Shown in pieces: positions 21,481 through 32,777 of a stretch of 64,000 nucleotides of DNA; position 1 is the stretch's first letter; every line of letters begins with the position of its first letter. The stretch is taken from NCBI GenBank assembly GCA_036023115.1, contig JAYKKT010000079.1, forward strand, positions 8,941,001-9,005,000, given 5' to 3'. This DNA is from Brasenia schreberi. Its lineage: Eukaryota; Streptophyta; Magnoliopsida; Nymphaeales; Cabombaceae. The notes under the pieces were generated by a model. That model was not told the origin of the DNA. It saw only the letters and a list, made by a program, of their open reading frames with translations, and did no database searches. A program made the translations under genes and the position numbers.

Positions 21481-22100
21481 TTGAGAATGTAAAGGTTGTT
21501 AATGATGTCTCTGTGCAACGTCCTTCTAGGCCTTCTAGACGTTTCATAATCATGTTGATAGCTTCACTTATGTTATATGCTCATGTTTATTGATTTCCTG
21601 CAATAAAAGCTTTATTTTTCAATTGGTTAGACTTACCAACTAATTCTCATATATAATTGAAAGGCTCAATAATAGAATTGACTTCATATGAACTAGATAC
21701 ATAAGTAATAGGTATATTCATACTATAAGAATAGGATCAAACTAGTAGAAACGGTAAGAATTCTAATTCTTGTAGATACTGGAACTCATAGGGAAGCAAA
21801 TGGATTTATGGATGGAATCAAATTTGTAGTTTACATGAAAAAGTATTTGGAGTATGGATATGACCCACAAGTCTCATATAAACATCCTAATTGGTTGATT
21901 AGGACACTCTTATTCTGTAATGTCGACTTTGGAGGATGACTTCCTGATAAGAAACTTGTCAACTTTTCTTCCTCTTAGATCAGTGAATGCACGTTACCAC
22001 AGAAATCCTATTGATTGAACCGTTTGCTTTTCATAGCATTTGTTAGTTCCCTTCTTCAGTTAGCAGACTTGACTAGAGGAAATCCATTAGGTCGTCAGTC
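21481..22100. other. Unassigned stretch
   Basis: AT-rich sequence with no recognisable domain. A plus-strand open piece around 21797-21945 (reading FMDGIKFVVYMKKYLEYGYD) could be a small exon, but I recognise no family and see no supporting splice sites. Confidence 0.3.
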
Positions 22101-22104
22101 AAAG

Positions 22105-22275
22105 TTTCTCTACTGATTACAGAGGAAGCCCTGCAAGCAACTTCACTGCCAAACGCTCTTTGAAGTACTTCATGCCAACATTACAAAACGTGGAGGAAGA
22201 TTATTGGGAAGAACTTGACAACAGAGAGATTATCAGCGGTGCACCCTCTTTGCGTTGGTTGGTGTGGGTACGTAT
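22105..22275 (+). pseudogene. Candidate exon of an unidentified gene
   Basis: An open plus-strand stretch reading RSLKYFMPTLQNVEEDYWEE and then LDNREIISGAPSLRWLVW, ending at a plausible donor (gtacgt). An acceptor could be the AG at the end of gattacag, just before the segment. The amino-acid mix looks like real protein, but I do not recognise the family. It may belong with the exon at 23731-24129, 1.4 kb downstream, or be a relic. Confidence 0.35.
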
Positions 22276-22279
22276 TTTC

Positions 22280-23725
22280 ACTAATCCAATTTAGTTCTAA
22301 TTTTGAGCCTAAAGTTCTTATCTTACATCTTTCATATTTTTCATGCATGTGATGCGAATTTTGTTATTATCAGTTAATTGAAAGAAAATCTCCATTATGT
22401 TGGTCAATCTTGTCTTAAATGGGCTGAACGTCATGCAAAAATCTATAATTCCTCTTCAAACTGAATTACGGCTAAATTTCATGAGAAATCCATAATTCCT
22501 CTGCCGAATGAGGTCTCGGAAGTCACCGTCTTTGTTTAAGTCAAGCAGTATATTGGTAACTGTGTTTGGTTTGAGAACCTACTAGCTATGACGCAACAAG
22601 CATGCTAATATCAATCAGTTTGTATCTTTATTTGCCTAATCAAACTAATCATTCTTGATGACTGAATGTCGAGATTTGTCATCAAAGCACACAAGTCCTA
22701 TGGTTAGACGGGAATGCTACCAGTGGGGAAGCATGAACTTATGCATCTCTTAGTTCTGTTCACAATTTTCCATGAAATAGGTGTCTGAAACATCTTTTCT
22801 TGGTTCATATTAATATCATGATTAGAGATGGCATTTGTGGTGGTCATCCTCATAAAGAACTTAACAAGTAGTGATAACTAAGTTTGCATTTGTAACTAAA
22901 GTTGTATTCCTCTCGTGGAATAAGAGAAGTATATCTTTCTGATAAGACCAAGTAATTGGCATATATGCATCGGAAAGTTGTAGGGTCAGGCAACTGGGTC
23001 ACCTTTTATGCTTAAATGGTAACACGAAAGGAGAAAGATAATTTCTTCTAGAACCGGATGTATTTGCATATTTCATTTTGAAGAGCAGAAGTACTGGCAT
23101 GCTTTGGTGCGGGTTGTTCAGAGCATTTGCACGTGTTTCTAATTGTATGTTGTTGTATGCACATGAACGTGCTTCGAGTCGGGTATGCATTCCTTTTCTT
23201 TTTATTGCAAAACTAGGGCAGACCCTTGTATACAACTTAAGACCTTCAATCTAAAAGGTTCTTGTAGACCGACTTGGTGGGAGAGCTGTGGCTCCTCATG
23301 CTTCAATATGCATCTTTTTTCATGCACCAAATGCTTCAGTTTTCCATGAAAAGAAACTATTTCCAGCTTTCCTAAGTCGATCTGTAGGAGCTGGTTCTGA
23401 ATTAGGCATGGCAATGAAGCTTCTCAGCTTAGAGTGGAACCACAATATGCAATGGCAAGATACCACTTTGTTCGGTCATCTTTACTTATTGCATGAGCCC
23501 TTTGCTTTATCTGACTTCTTGAGAGTCATAGGTTATGCTTAGTTCCACACTTTTACTGATGTGTCACAATATCAGAAGCAACCCACTTTGTTTGGTCATT
23601 TGAAGTGTGCTCTGGGTATTTCTTCACTTTTGTCGGTGAAAGTTATTTGCTTGTTTGAATATGCATGTAGCGTCTGCAACTTGTGAGCCTTCCTCCTGGA
23701 CAATTATTGCTTGTTCACATTTTGC
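22280..23725. other. Unassigned stretch, probable intron or intergenic DNA
   Basis: No transposon domain, RNA gene or convincing exon seen. Short open frames around 23250-23540 exist on both strands and show no recognisable motif. Confidence 0.35.
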
Positions 23726-23730
23726 AGCCA

Positions 23731-24129
23731 AAGATCGATGATCGCTGCAGAAAAAGCTTGGCTGATTGTCCCCGCATCTCAATCAACCCCAAACCATCAC
23801 TTATCAGTTATCGAGGATCTCAGATTCCCCGTGAGGCATTTCCAAACATTGTGTTGGATGATCCAATTATTGAAGACCTTGACCCAAAAGCATGGGCAGT
23901 TGTGTGTAATGCAAGCTCAAGAATAAGAACCCAAGCTGCTGCAAGCACTTTTGAGTTGCCCGTAGCTGAAAAGTTCAGGTTGGCCTTTGAGGAGAGAGAT
24001 GCACGCTTGGCACCTAAGAGGGCCAAAAATGCACGTCAGCACAAGAGACGTGCTGAGAGAGAAAGGGTGATGTTCAATGTTGATGCGAAATCTTTTCTTC
24101 TTGCTTCCAAAGCCAAGAAGTTCCTCTGA
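23731..24129 (+). CDS. Probable terminal exon of an unidentified gene
   Basis: An open exon of 132 codons plus stop, preceded by a good acceptor (cattttgcag ending at 23730). It encodes SYRGSQIPREAFPNIVLDDP, IIEDLDPKAWAVVCNASSRI, then a charged, probably helical C-terminus rich in Arg and Lys (RLAPKRAKNARQHKRRAERE), ending SKAKKFL. An AATAAA signal lies 122 bp after the stop. Composition and the absence of stops suggest host coding sequence rather than a transposon. I do not recognise the family, and it is not SMC4. The upstream gene body is missing or unrecognised, so it may be a gene 3' end stranded by insertions. Confidence 0.5.
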   Translation, partial: KIDDRCRKSLADCPRISINPKPSLISYRGSQIPREAFPNIVLDDPIIEDLDPKAWAVVCNASSRIRTQAAASTFELPVAEKFRLAFEERDARLAPKRAKNARQHKRRAERERVMFNVDAKSFLLASKAKKFL

Positions 24130-24250
24130 GGTCTCAACTGAACGATAGGTAATTGTAAGCATCTTCTTGTATGATGTAACTGTAAAGAAATGAACAGCAA
24201 GCGAGCATTTTTTTAGCGTACATATAATTTGCCGAAAGATTGTTTTGTGT

Positions 24251-24256
24251 AATAAA
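24251..24256 (+). promoter_or_regulatory. Poly(A) signal AATAAA
   Basis: A canonical AATAAA 122 bp after the stop of the exon at 23731-24129, suitably placed for 3' end formation. Confidence 0.45.
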
Positions 24257-24259
24257 AGT

Positions 24260-25530
24260 ACCATTGAAATTTAAAGGTGAGAGAAGCTTGAAATCTAAGA
24301 ACGAAAATGCATGTTGATCAGAGTCGAACCATGAATTTTACGTTGCCCAAATTTTAAGCACCCGGTGTGTCGTATCATCTTAATCAGACTGTTTCAAGAT
24401 CTAATCTTCATACCCATCCATGCTCATATGTATATATATGCAAACTTCTATTATATATATAGATATGTGTGTGTGTGAGAGAGAGAAATTGGCATATGCA
24501 CACCCATCCATTCTCAAATACACTCAATGATCTCTACCGTTCGACATGATACAAAAAAATGAATTTAAAAAGAAAAAAGAGCCCATGTATTTTTGTATTT
24601 ATAAATTCAAATATCTACCATTGATCACATTGATCAAATGGTGGAGATGCCTAAGCAGATTTATGTATGTGTGTGTATGAAATATATTCTCTCTATATAG
24701 AGAGAGAGTGTAACTGGATCCTGCTTGACCATTGCTTTTTAGGGATATGAGTGTATTAACATTGCTCTTCATATATTTTTCAAAATCCTTAAAAAAGTTT
24801 AAATGACACTTATGCTATTGAAAGCAATAGATGGGCATATCATACCAGAGATGAGTAGGATTAGTTATAACAATGGTTTGTGCTCAATTGGGTATGGTGT
24901 TCAATTCCTTATTTTGCATGGTTGCACCAATTCAACAACCGGTTGTTTCCCTTCATTACTTTATGTTACTGCACTGTCAAAAACTGCCATCCACTGATAA
25001 AAAATGGAGTAGAAAACTATGAGTTTTAGGAATGGAGTAGCAGAAGGTAATGAAGGATGATGGTTGATTGTTGAATAGAACCATACAAAATGAGAGATAC
25101 AATGCCTCCAAAGAAAAGGTGGATTTGAAAATAAAAATGTAAAAGTCTCCAATATAAGATAAATAAATAATTAAATGATCTAATCAAATAATATTATATT
25201 ATATAGTTAGAGAGAAAGTACCAGTAACCACTCGGACGATACAATGGAAGTGTGTTGAATGCAGAGCAAACAACAAGCACCTTTATTATGGTCGTTTTGT
25301 TTTATCCCCACTTATGAAGGATCGAGTTGATACAATACGTATTGCAATGTGAAGGTTTTACTTGAAGAACTAGAGGGAAAACACACACATTGTGTGTGTG
25401 TGAGAGAGAGAGAAGCATCGTATCACTTGGACTTGTCCAAGTAAACGACTGAGTGCTCTAGGATTGTTGGCGTAACGGACACACGTGACAAACTTGTAAG
25501 AGAATAAGAACGTGCACTTATCACCATCCG
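24260..25530. other. Intergenic, with microsatellites
   Basis: No gene or transposon recognised. It contains TA/TG/GA microsatellites at about 24427-24487, a short GA run near 24703-24711, and an AC/TG plus GA tract at about 25378-25413. Confidence 0.5.
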
Positions 25531-25910
25531 TATTCTTCTCCCCATCAAAATCAATGCTCCCAGAGGGTGGGAAACGCACAAACGTGGCTGGCAATGTAAG
25601 TAGTCATCCTCCCACTAGAATCGATGATGGCAGGCTAGCAGCAAGTAGTGTTAGCTATGTCTTCTAAATTAGATTGCTTCAGACAATCCAAGAGAAACAA
25701 CCTTAGTTTAGTGTCCTATCGCTACTCCTGAAGGAGTCATTATGAATATCTACCAAAATTTTATTCCTCTCCCCATCAAAGGCGATGCGGTCATTGGCAC
25801 CGAAATCGAGATGGCCAGCTCCCAGAGAGTGGAAAACGCAAAAACATGGCTAGCAATGAAACTGGTCATCCTCCCACTAGAATCAATGACAGTAGGCTAG
25901 CAGCAAGTGT
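25531..25910. repeat. Diverged direct duplication
   Basis: A unit at 25531-25651 (from tattcttctccccatcaaa to ggctagcagcaagtagtg) recurs at 25762-25910 with an extra 30 bp or so. The copies keep the gtcatcctcccactagaatc core and about 80 percent identity by eye. No product recognised. Confidence 0.6.
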
Positions 25911-26039
25911 TAATAGCCACCGGTACTAGTCTACATTGCATGGATATATATAGGTATGATACCGGTACCCATGACGAGTAGAAGTACAGGGTAAACATAA
26001 AGCTTCAAGCCTCGACAGTCTCAATCTTAGTATTTTTAA

Positions 26040-26885
26040 TGCATAATCTACCATGTCTTTTGGTGATAAACTCCATCTATTTTCCAAACAAACTTTCAAA
26101 CGCATTTGTTCATTCCTTTACAAATTTTATCATCCTTCGTATGAGAGAATTCTTTTAAGAACTTCTTCAAGCTATTACTTTGTATAATCCATTGAATACA
26201 AAAATATCATAATATATTTTCAAACAACAAAAAAATTGTTCAAATATTACCAAGTTTACCTCAAATTTAGAGAATGAGCTAAGTAATGAAATGGTGTAAC
26301 TCTTGGTTCATCCATACACTACCTTGTAGAAGGTCAAATACTAATCAACTTATTACTCTCATTGATAAATAGCTAACTTTATTGGTTTATAGAGTCCCAT
26401 TTTCCATAAACCAAATGAATGACTCATTTACCAATATTATAAATAAGCTTTGTGAAATTTCAAATATAATCTACCTTCTCATACTAAAGATCATTCAAAA
26501 TCATGTCTTACAAGAGCAACCTTTAGAATATCATCAACTCTAATATAAGACAATTGGTCACTTATAACCATTCTTTGAAGATTGTGCTTGATAGTGTTCA
26601 TCTTTTTTAGCATAACAATCATCAAAGCAAATCTTCTATCAATAATATCAAGTAACTTCAAATGCACAAACTAGATGTATATTGCTAATCTCATAAAATT
26701 ATTTATGATGAAATTTTTAATAGCAATGACATCAACAACAACATTTGTTATCCAATAGCACTCATTATAAGGAACATAATTGTTTCTAGAGTTCTTAGGC
26801 TAACAAATATTTTTCAAAGAAAAGTTTAAGGTATGCACTACACATGGCATCCAATAAATATTAAGGATAAACAAATCTAATAATC
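26040..26885 (-). pseudogene. hAT transposase relic 3 (DUF659 type)
   Basis: The minus-strand translation, with many stops, shows IYWMPCVVHTLNFSLKNI, ITNVVVDVIAIKNFI, DIIDRRFALMIVMLKKMNTIK, NLQRMVISDQ and TPFHYLAHSLNLR, in the order of the DUF659 and central part of hAT transposases. It is a different family from hAT1. No termini or TSD could be found. Its right edge abuts copia H gag. Confidence 0.7.
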
Positions 26886-26991
26886 ATCCTAGTAGCTCTG
26901 CAATCTTCCTTTTCTAGTCTTGTGTCTTCCTCTCTAAGAAGTAAACAGTACATTATACCTAAGGAGGGAAGTTCTTCTCTCTAGAATGTTA
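26886..26991 (-). pseudogene. Copia H gag, left fragment
   Basis: On the minus strand it reads ILEREELPSLGIMYCLLLRE, the conserved end of copia gag. Copia E is inserted at its right edge. The preceding gag part is at 32748-32777 and 35991-36310, with about 50 codons missing between them. Confidence 0.75.
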
Positions 26992-27091
26992 TGTTAAGAA
27001 GAGAGAATCAGATCTAACTCTTGTTGGATCTGATCCAATAGGAGTTGTTAGGAAGTAAATTGGAAATAAGATTGAGTGTGAGAAATCAACA
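26992..27091 (+). repeat. Copia E 5' LTR (short)
   Basis: Starts tgttaagaagagagaatc and ends atcaaca before the primer-binding site. At 100 bp it is much shorter than the 300-360 bp of its relatives, so it is probably internally deleted. Its first 65 or so bases match the 3' LTR start at 32681. Confidence 0.72.
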
Positions 27092-27104
27092 TGGTATCAG
27101 AGCC
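27092..27104 (+). other. Copia E primer-binding site
   Basis: tggtatcagagcc, an exact initiator tRNA-Met complement, directly follows the LTR. About 270 bp of untranslated leader follow. Confidence 0.85.
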
Positions 27105-27369
27105 TAATCATCGTGATTAAGGAAGACTCCCAGACACTCAGGAGCAGCAGACACGTGGTGGTGAAGTTCAAAGTCATCGTGTAGTCCAATAACAGTTTGT
27201 AGGGCTGACACTCATAGTAGGATTGATTTGTGATTGGTACGAAAAAGAAAAGAATGAATAAACATATCATAGCCTAAGGTAAGGGGTGATTATAGCAGAA
27301 AAAGAGAAGATAGTGGAATATACAAAAATTTTCAGTATAAAGAAAGGAAAAAGATTTCACATTGCAAAC

Positions 27370-28160
27370 ATAAAATTGGATGGAAGAATTTACTTTCAGT
27401 GGACATGATCCGTAGAGCTTGTGATTGTGGCAAGAGGTAGGTGGGAGTATCTCACTAGTGAAATTCTCATGCCAAGCAATAATGACCCTACCTATCTCTG
27501 ATGGCGCAGGGAAAATGCACTAGTAAGTACATGGTTGATTCAATCTATGTCTTCCTCAATTGGCAATACTTTTATGTTTCTTCAATCGGTTGTGAAAATC
27601 TGGAAAGCAGTCCATGAGTCTTATGCACAAAGGAAAAATATTGCAAAGAAATAAGAGATCATAGAAAAATTTAAAAATATCGCCAAAGAGGAAAATCAAT
27701 TAGTGAATATTATGCTGAACTTCAGGGTCACTGGGAAGAGTTGTAATTCTTCTAAAAAACAACATGTTAGACATGCACTAAGGAATATAATGAAGAGTTT
27801 GAAGAACAAAAGGTACTTGACCTACTGTGGGGAATATCATCTGAATATGAAGTAGTTAAAAATAATATCTTGAGTAGAGAAAGAACTCTCAACCCTCAGT
27901 ATGATTTATTTCCTATATTATTGAGGGAAGAAGATAGGAGAAACCTATAGAAAGAAGGCAAACTAGGTGCAAAGAATACAACATTTGTGGGGCCGAAACC
28001 CAACTCCTGGGCATTGAGGTAGAGGGGGATTTGGAGGCAGGGGTCGAAGTAGATCACATGCTACACTAGATGAGAAAGATAAATTGAAATGCTCACGTGA
28101 TAAATCTCGACATACCAGAGAGAATTGTTGGGAGCTAGTGGGCAGACCTAGTTTCAATCA
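27370..28160 (+). pseudogene. Copia E gag
   Basis: The broken plus-strand trace includes IKLDGRIYFQW, a VSTWLIQSMSSSIGNTFMF-like block, a WKAVHESYAQRKNIAK block, and LLWGISSEYEVVKNNILSR. A decayed zinc knuckle near 28088-28125 lacks one cysteine. Many stops. Confidence 0.78.
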
Positions 28161-28369
28161 AAACAAGGCTTACTACAGTGCTAATAGTAATAAGATGACT
28201 CTTGATACTAGTTTAAGTTCACTGGCATAGATGAAAAGGAAGTTAGAAGAACTTGAAACTCGATTAGCGAATTGTCGAGCAACCTCCTCATCCTCAATTG
28301 CTAATCCTCAAGCAACAATGGCATACACCTTCTCGTTCATGCAATAGATAACATGACTTCTTCTCAATC

Positions 28370-29662
28370 AGGAGTATGGGTAATTGACGTAGGTACTATT
28401 GATCACATGGTGGAACTTGGGAAGTTTTTTCATGACTATCAAACAATACATGAAAAAAATCTCATACTCCTATAGTAGGAAAAGGGACTATAATTACAAC
28501 CGTGGGAACTCTCAATAATGTGTTATATTTTCCTAGTATATCAATTAATTTATTGTCTATATGTGCCCTAATTAGATATTTCAATTATAAAGTAATGTTA
28601 AGTTCTATTGGTTGTTTTTTCAGGAACTGAAGACGGAGATTTGGTGAGGGTAACATGAAGAAAGGGTTTTATTTCTTATAAGGGTAGCATAAAGAAAAGA
28701 CTTTATTTCTTTGAGGAAACATGAGTAACAGGGACAAAGGATTTATCTACCTTCATAACATGAAGCCGACAAGAGGAAGTGATTTTGTGGCATTATAGAC
28801 TCATACATTTAACACTTTAAAAAATAAAGACATTATTACCAGGATTAGCTAGGAGCTATGAATTTACTTTGCATTGTGATACTTGTCAAAGAGTAAGCAC
28901 CATCGTATGCCATTTCCTATCAATAAATCTAGAGCTTTAAAATCGTTTGAAGTTATTCATTCTGACATTTGGGGTCCATGTTCTACTACTTCCTTAAATA
29001 GTTACAAATACTTTGTGTCGTTTATTAATGATTGCACCCGATTCACCATGGTTTATCTTATGAATCTAAGGATGACGTGAAAAATATTCTGCCAGCATTC
29101 TATATGTTTGTTCATACTCAATTCTGGCTACTGATTAAGATAATTCGTATTGATTACCTCGCCCCCACTCAGCGGTAATTTATGTCTCATTCTTTGTATG
29201 CATTTTTCTTGAAATATGGTATACTACATCAAATATCATGCCCAAATACTCTTTAACAAAATAGGGTTTTAGAAAGAAGAAATGGCATATACTTGAAGTA
29301 GCTAGAACATTGTTATTGGGATATAATGTCCCTAAATATTACTGGGGAGAAGTTGTCCTAATTGCGATATATCTTGTAAACCGTATGCCCAATATGGTGC
29401 TGAGAAGGAGTACTCCATTCCATTCTTTGTGTCCTACATAAAACAGTTTTATATTCCTTTGAGAGTGTTTGGGAGCACCTATTTTGTTCATATATATGAA
29501 AATATAAAAGACAAATTAGATGTCACGGCAGGTAAATATATTTTTCTGGTATACTCACCTACCCAAAATAGTTATAAATGTTATGACCCATTAAAGAAAA
29601 AAGTCATATGTCACGATGGATGTAACATTTTAGGAGGAAATTCCTTTCTATACTTCAAGTGA
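28370..29662 (+). pseudogene. Copia E protease and integrase
   Basis: The protease motif is changed to VIDVGTIDHM (normally DSGATDHM) near 28380. The integrase follows: KHHRMPFPINKSRALKSFEV, IHSDIWGP, YKYFVSFINDCTRFTMVYLM (28883-29080), a damaged core, and VFGSTYFVHIYENIKDKLD with YKCYDPLKKKVICHDG (29429-29662). Multiple frame breaks. Confidence 0.82.
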
Positions 29663-29946
29663 CATTAATTTACCAAATACATCACCTACAATTGTATTTC
29701 CCATCCTAAAGATAATGGTACATGAAGAACCAACTAAAGATAAGTTTGTGAAGACATATTAAGGGGAAACCAGCAAGTTATCATAACCGATCCTAATGCT
29801 ACCCTTGATAAGAGTCTTCATCCTAATTTGGTTTCACAAGTTTATGAGGTAAACCCCTATATTCATTATTTTGATATTTATAATGATTTATCCATTGCAC
29901 TAAGGAAGGGAAACGTGGAACGACTAATTACCCCATCAGTCAATTT

Positions 29947-30601
29947 GTGTCTTACACTAACCTTTCAAAAGAATATCAGATGTTTGTAATGAATGCAGAA
30001 AATGTCCTTATTCCAAAGCATTTTAAAGAAGCCAAACAAGTCCCAAAATGGAGAGAACTATTGGAAGATGAAATTATAGTACTAGAAAAAAATCATACTT
30101 GGATACTTGTAAATCTCTCACCATGCAGGAAGACAGTAGGTTGCAAATGGGTCTACACTATTAAATTCAAGGTAAGTGGATCTATTGAGTGATATAAAGC
30201 ATAATTAGTGGAAAAAATAGTACAACCTTGACCACAAAGAGACCTTTGCATCGGTGGCCAAGATAAATATCATTCGAATACTTCTTAGTTTGGCAGTAAA
30301 TAAATGATGGAAATTATGACAACTAGATGTAAATAATGATTTTCTCCAAGAAGATCTTTCAAAAGACATTTATATAGACCTACCTCTTGGATATAATGAG
30401 AATGTGGGTTCATGGAAAGTATGTAAATTGAAGAAATCTATTTATGGACTGAAGCAGTTACAAAGAGCCTGGTTTGACAAATTCAGTGATGGGGTACTTA
30501 GCTTGGGATTCAAAAGTTGTAGTAATGATCACACTATATTCATAAAGCCAGTTGAGAAAAATATCCTATTAGTCATTTATTTGATGATATTATTATTATA
30601 G
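29947..30601 (+). pseudogene. Copia E reverse transcriptase, first part
   Basis: VPKWRELLEDEIIVLEKNHT and KTVGCKWVYTIKFKVSGSIE at 29947-30192, a damaged stretch, then KLKKSIYGLKQLQRAWFDKF and NDHTIFIKPVEKNILLVIYL (30404-30601), where the YxDD catalytic motif is mutated away. LINE R5 follows at 30617. Confidence 0.85.
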
Positions 30602-30616
30602 GAGACGATGTTGAGG
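30602..30616 (+). repeat. Left TSD of LINE R5
   Basis: gagacgatgttgagg recurs exactly at 31747-31761. Confidence 0.88.
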
Positions 30617-31746
30617 ACGTCTTATGGAACATTTTAGTGCAAAAAAGAAAGACCTTCACATGATATTTATTGATCTAGAAAAAACTTACGATAGCGTACT
30701 GAGGGAGGTTCTTTGGAGAACCTTGAAAAAAAGAGGTATCCCATTAACATACATTAACCTTATAAGAGACATGTACAATGGTGCAAAAACATGTGTGAGG
30801 ACTCATGAAGGAATAATAAACTTCTTTGAAGTTAATATTGGGTTACATCAAGTATCAACTTTAAGTCCATACTTATTTATAATGGTGATTGATGAGTTAA
30901 CAAAATATATTTAAGTTGAAGTACCTTGGTGTATGTTATTTGCAAATAACATTGTGTTAGTGGAGGAGTCTAAGGAAAAAGTTAATAGAAAATTGGAACT
31001 ATGGAGAGAAACATTAGAAAGAAAAGGCCTCCGACTTAGTAGAACAAAGATAGAATATATGAAATGTAAGTTTGATCATTTGGTTACTTTAGAGGACACA
31101 AAAATTAAAATTGGCACACATTGCATCCCCAAGAAGTAAAGTTTTAAATACCTAGGGTCAATTTTTCAGAGTGATGGAAGAATTGATGGAGATGTTACGC
31201 ATAGAATTAATGCTAGTTGGTTAAAATGGAGAGGAGCATCAAATATTCTTTGTGATAAGAAGATACCATTAAAGTTAAAAGGTAAATATTATAGAGCAGC
31301 AATTAGGCCTGCCATGTTTTATGGTTCTGAGTGTTGGGCAGTTAATCATCAACATGTACAAAAGATGTCTGTGACAGAAATGAAGATGTTGAGATGGATG
31401 AGTGGTCATACAAGAAAAGATCGTATACATAATGAGGTTATTAGAAACAAATTAGGAGTGACACCAATAGAAGATAAAATGAGAGAATATCATTTAAGAT
31501 GGTTTGGACATATAGAAAGAAGATCAAAAGAAGAACCTTTAAGAAGGTATGAAAAACTAAATTTGAAAAGTATTAAAAGAGGTAGAGGACGACCACAAAA
31601 GTGTTGGAAAGAAACAATAAAGAATGATCTAGCTTATTGTGAGTTAACTGCTAACATGACACATGATAGGGATTTGTGGCAACAAAGAATCCATGTAGCC
31701 GACCCCATCTAGTATGGGAAAAGGCTTAGTTGTTGTTGTTGTTGTT
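30617..31746 (+). mobile_element. RTE LINE R5, 5'-truncated (1.13 kb)
   Basis: It starts inside the reverse transcriptase at the RLMEHF block (base 558 of copy R1) and runs to the TTG tail. Open pieces are 30624-30914, 30933-31139 and 31314-31712. The FADD catalytic motif is changed to FANN near 30940-30950, and stops at 30912 and 31137 break the frame, so it is inactive. Flanked by a 15-bp TSD inside copia E. Confidence 0.9.
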
Positions 31747-31761
31747 GAGACGATGTTGAGG

Positions 31762-32670
31762 GAATATACTCATTAAAGGAGCAACCTCATAATCTTTTTG
31801 ATCTGAAAGATTTGGAGAAGTGACACTATTTCCTTAGCATTGAAATAGTTAGACATAGTGACAACATGTTTCTATGTTAAAGGAAATATATTTTAGATTT
31901 GTTAGAAGAAACAAAGATGCTAGATTGTCATCCTTGTTCAGTTCCGATTGAAACATCAAAAAGGGTTGCTGAAACAATTGAAGAACCTTATGAGGATGTT
32001 GGAAGATATTAAAGACTTGTAGGTAAACTCATATATCTTATCTTACTATCATAAGACCTAACATTAGTTTTGTTGTGAGTTATGTTAGTAGATAGATGCA
32101 TTCTCCAACTCAACGACACATGACTACCATGTTCCATATAATCATATATTTGAAATCTACTATCACACATGGACTCTTGTACTCACCTAACACGTCATTG
32201 GACATTAAAGTTTTTTCGGATGCAAGTTGGGCAGATTACCAAATGATATAAAATCTACATTAGGCTATTTTGTGTATGGAGGAAATGTTATCTCCTAAAA
32301 GAGTAAGAAACAATCAGTACTAGCAAGGTCAAGTGGAAAAGTTGAGTATCGAGCTATTGCCCTTGGTATGTGTGAGGGCACATGGGTTTTATCTCTCAAG
32401 GAAGAAATTGGTATTGGAATCAATTTTCCTATTCAATTCTTTACAGACGTTGCCATATAAATTGCCTCAAATCTGTTATATCACGAGAGGACCAAACATA
32501 TTGAAGTAGTCTGTCACTTCATCAGAGAGAAGATCATTCAAGGAATCTTCAAGCTTGTACATGTATGCTCAAAAGATCAACTAACAGGCATATTGACAAA
32601 GTCAGTGACTACAATATGCTTCAAAAGGACTCTTTAAAAGTTGGGAGTAACCAACATACCAAACCCAACT
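31762..32670 (+). pseudogene. Copia E reverse transcriptase end and RNase H
   Basis: The trace resumes after the LINE: LKEQPHNLFDLKDLEK, LDLLEETKMLDCHPCSVPIE, VAETIEEPYEDVGRY, YVSRxMHSPTQRHMTT, a TITHGLLYSPNTSLD block, a KSKKQSVLARSSGK block, then HERTKHIEVVCHFIREK and DQLTGILTKSVT. Frames shift repeatedly. The polypurine tract follows directly. Confidence 0.82.
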
Positions 32671-32680
32671 TGAGGGGGCA

Positions 32681-32747
32681 TGTTAAGAAGAGAGAATCAA
32701 ATTTGACTCTTATTGGATCTGATCCAATATGAGTTGTTAGGAAGTAA
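32681..32747 (+). repeat. Copia E 3' LTR, truncated
   Basis: Matches the first part of the 5' LTR (tgttaagaagagagaatc onward) and stops at ggaagtaa, after which copia H gag begins. Confidence 0.72.
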
Positions 32748-32777
32748 GTCTTTAGTATAATCTTCTCTAGAACTTTA
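32748..32777 (-). pseudogene. Copia H gag, 30-bp middle fragment
   Basis: On the minus strand it encodes KVLEKI, the continuation of NIAKEYK on the far side of the solo LTR. Its last five bases, cttta, are the left TSD of that LTR. Confidence 0.65.

Larger units (their letters stand above)
26992..32747 (+). mobile_element. Copia E, inside copia H gag
   Basis: A plus-strand copia element with a short 5' LTR (26992-27091), primer-binding site, the full gag to RNase H order in decayed form, a polypurine tract (tgagggggca, 32671-32680) and the first 67 bp of a 3' LTR. A LINE is inserted in its reverse transcriptase. The flanks are both copia H gag, but the 3' LTR is truncated and some target sequence is missing, so there is no TSD. 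Confidence 0.8.

Noticed and set aside
23288..23542. An exon between the two candidate exons
   Set aside because: Open but without recognisable motif or clear splice sites, and overlapping open frames exist on the other strand.
24290..24370. A tRNA gene near the gatcagagtcgaacc word
   Set aside because: No cloverleaf with A and B boxes could be drawn; only a T-arm-like word is present.
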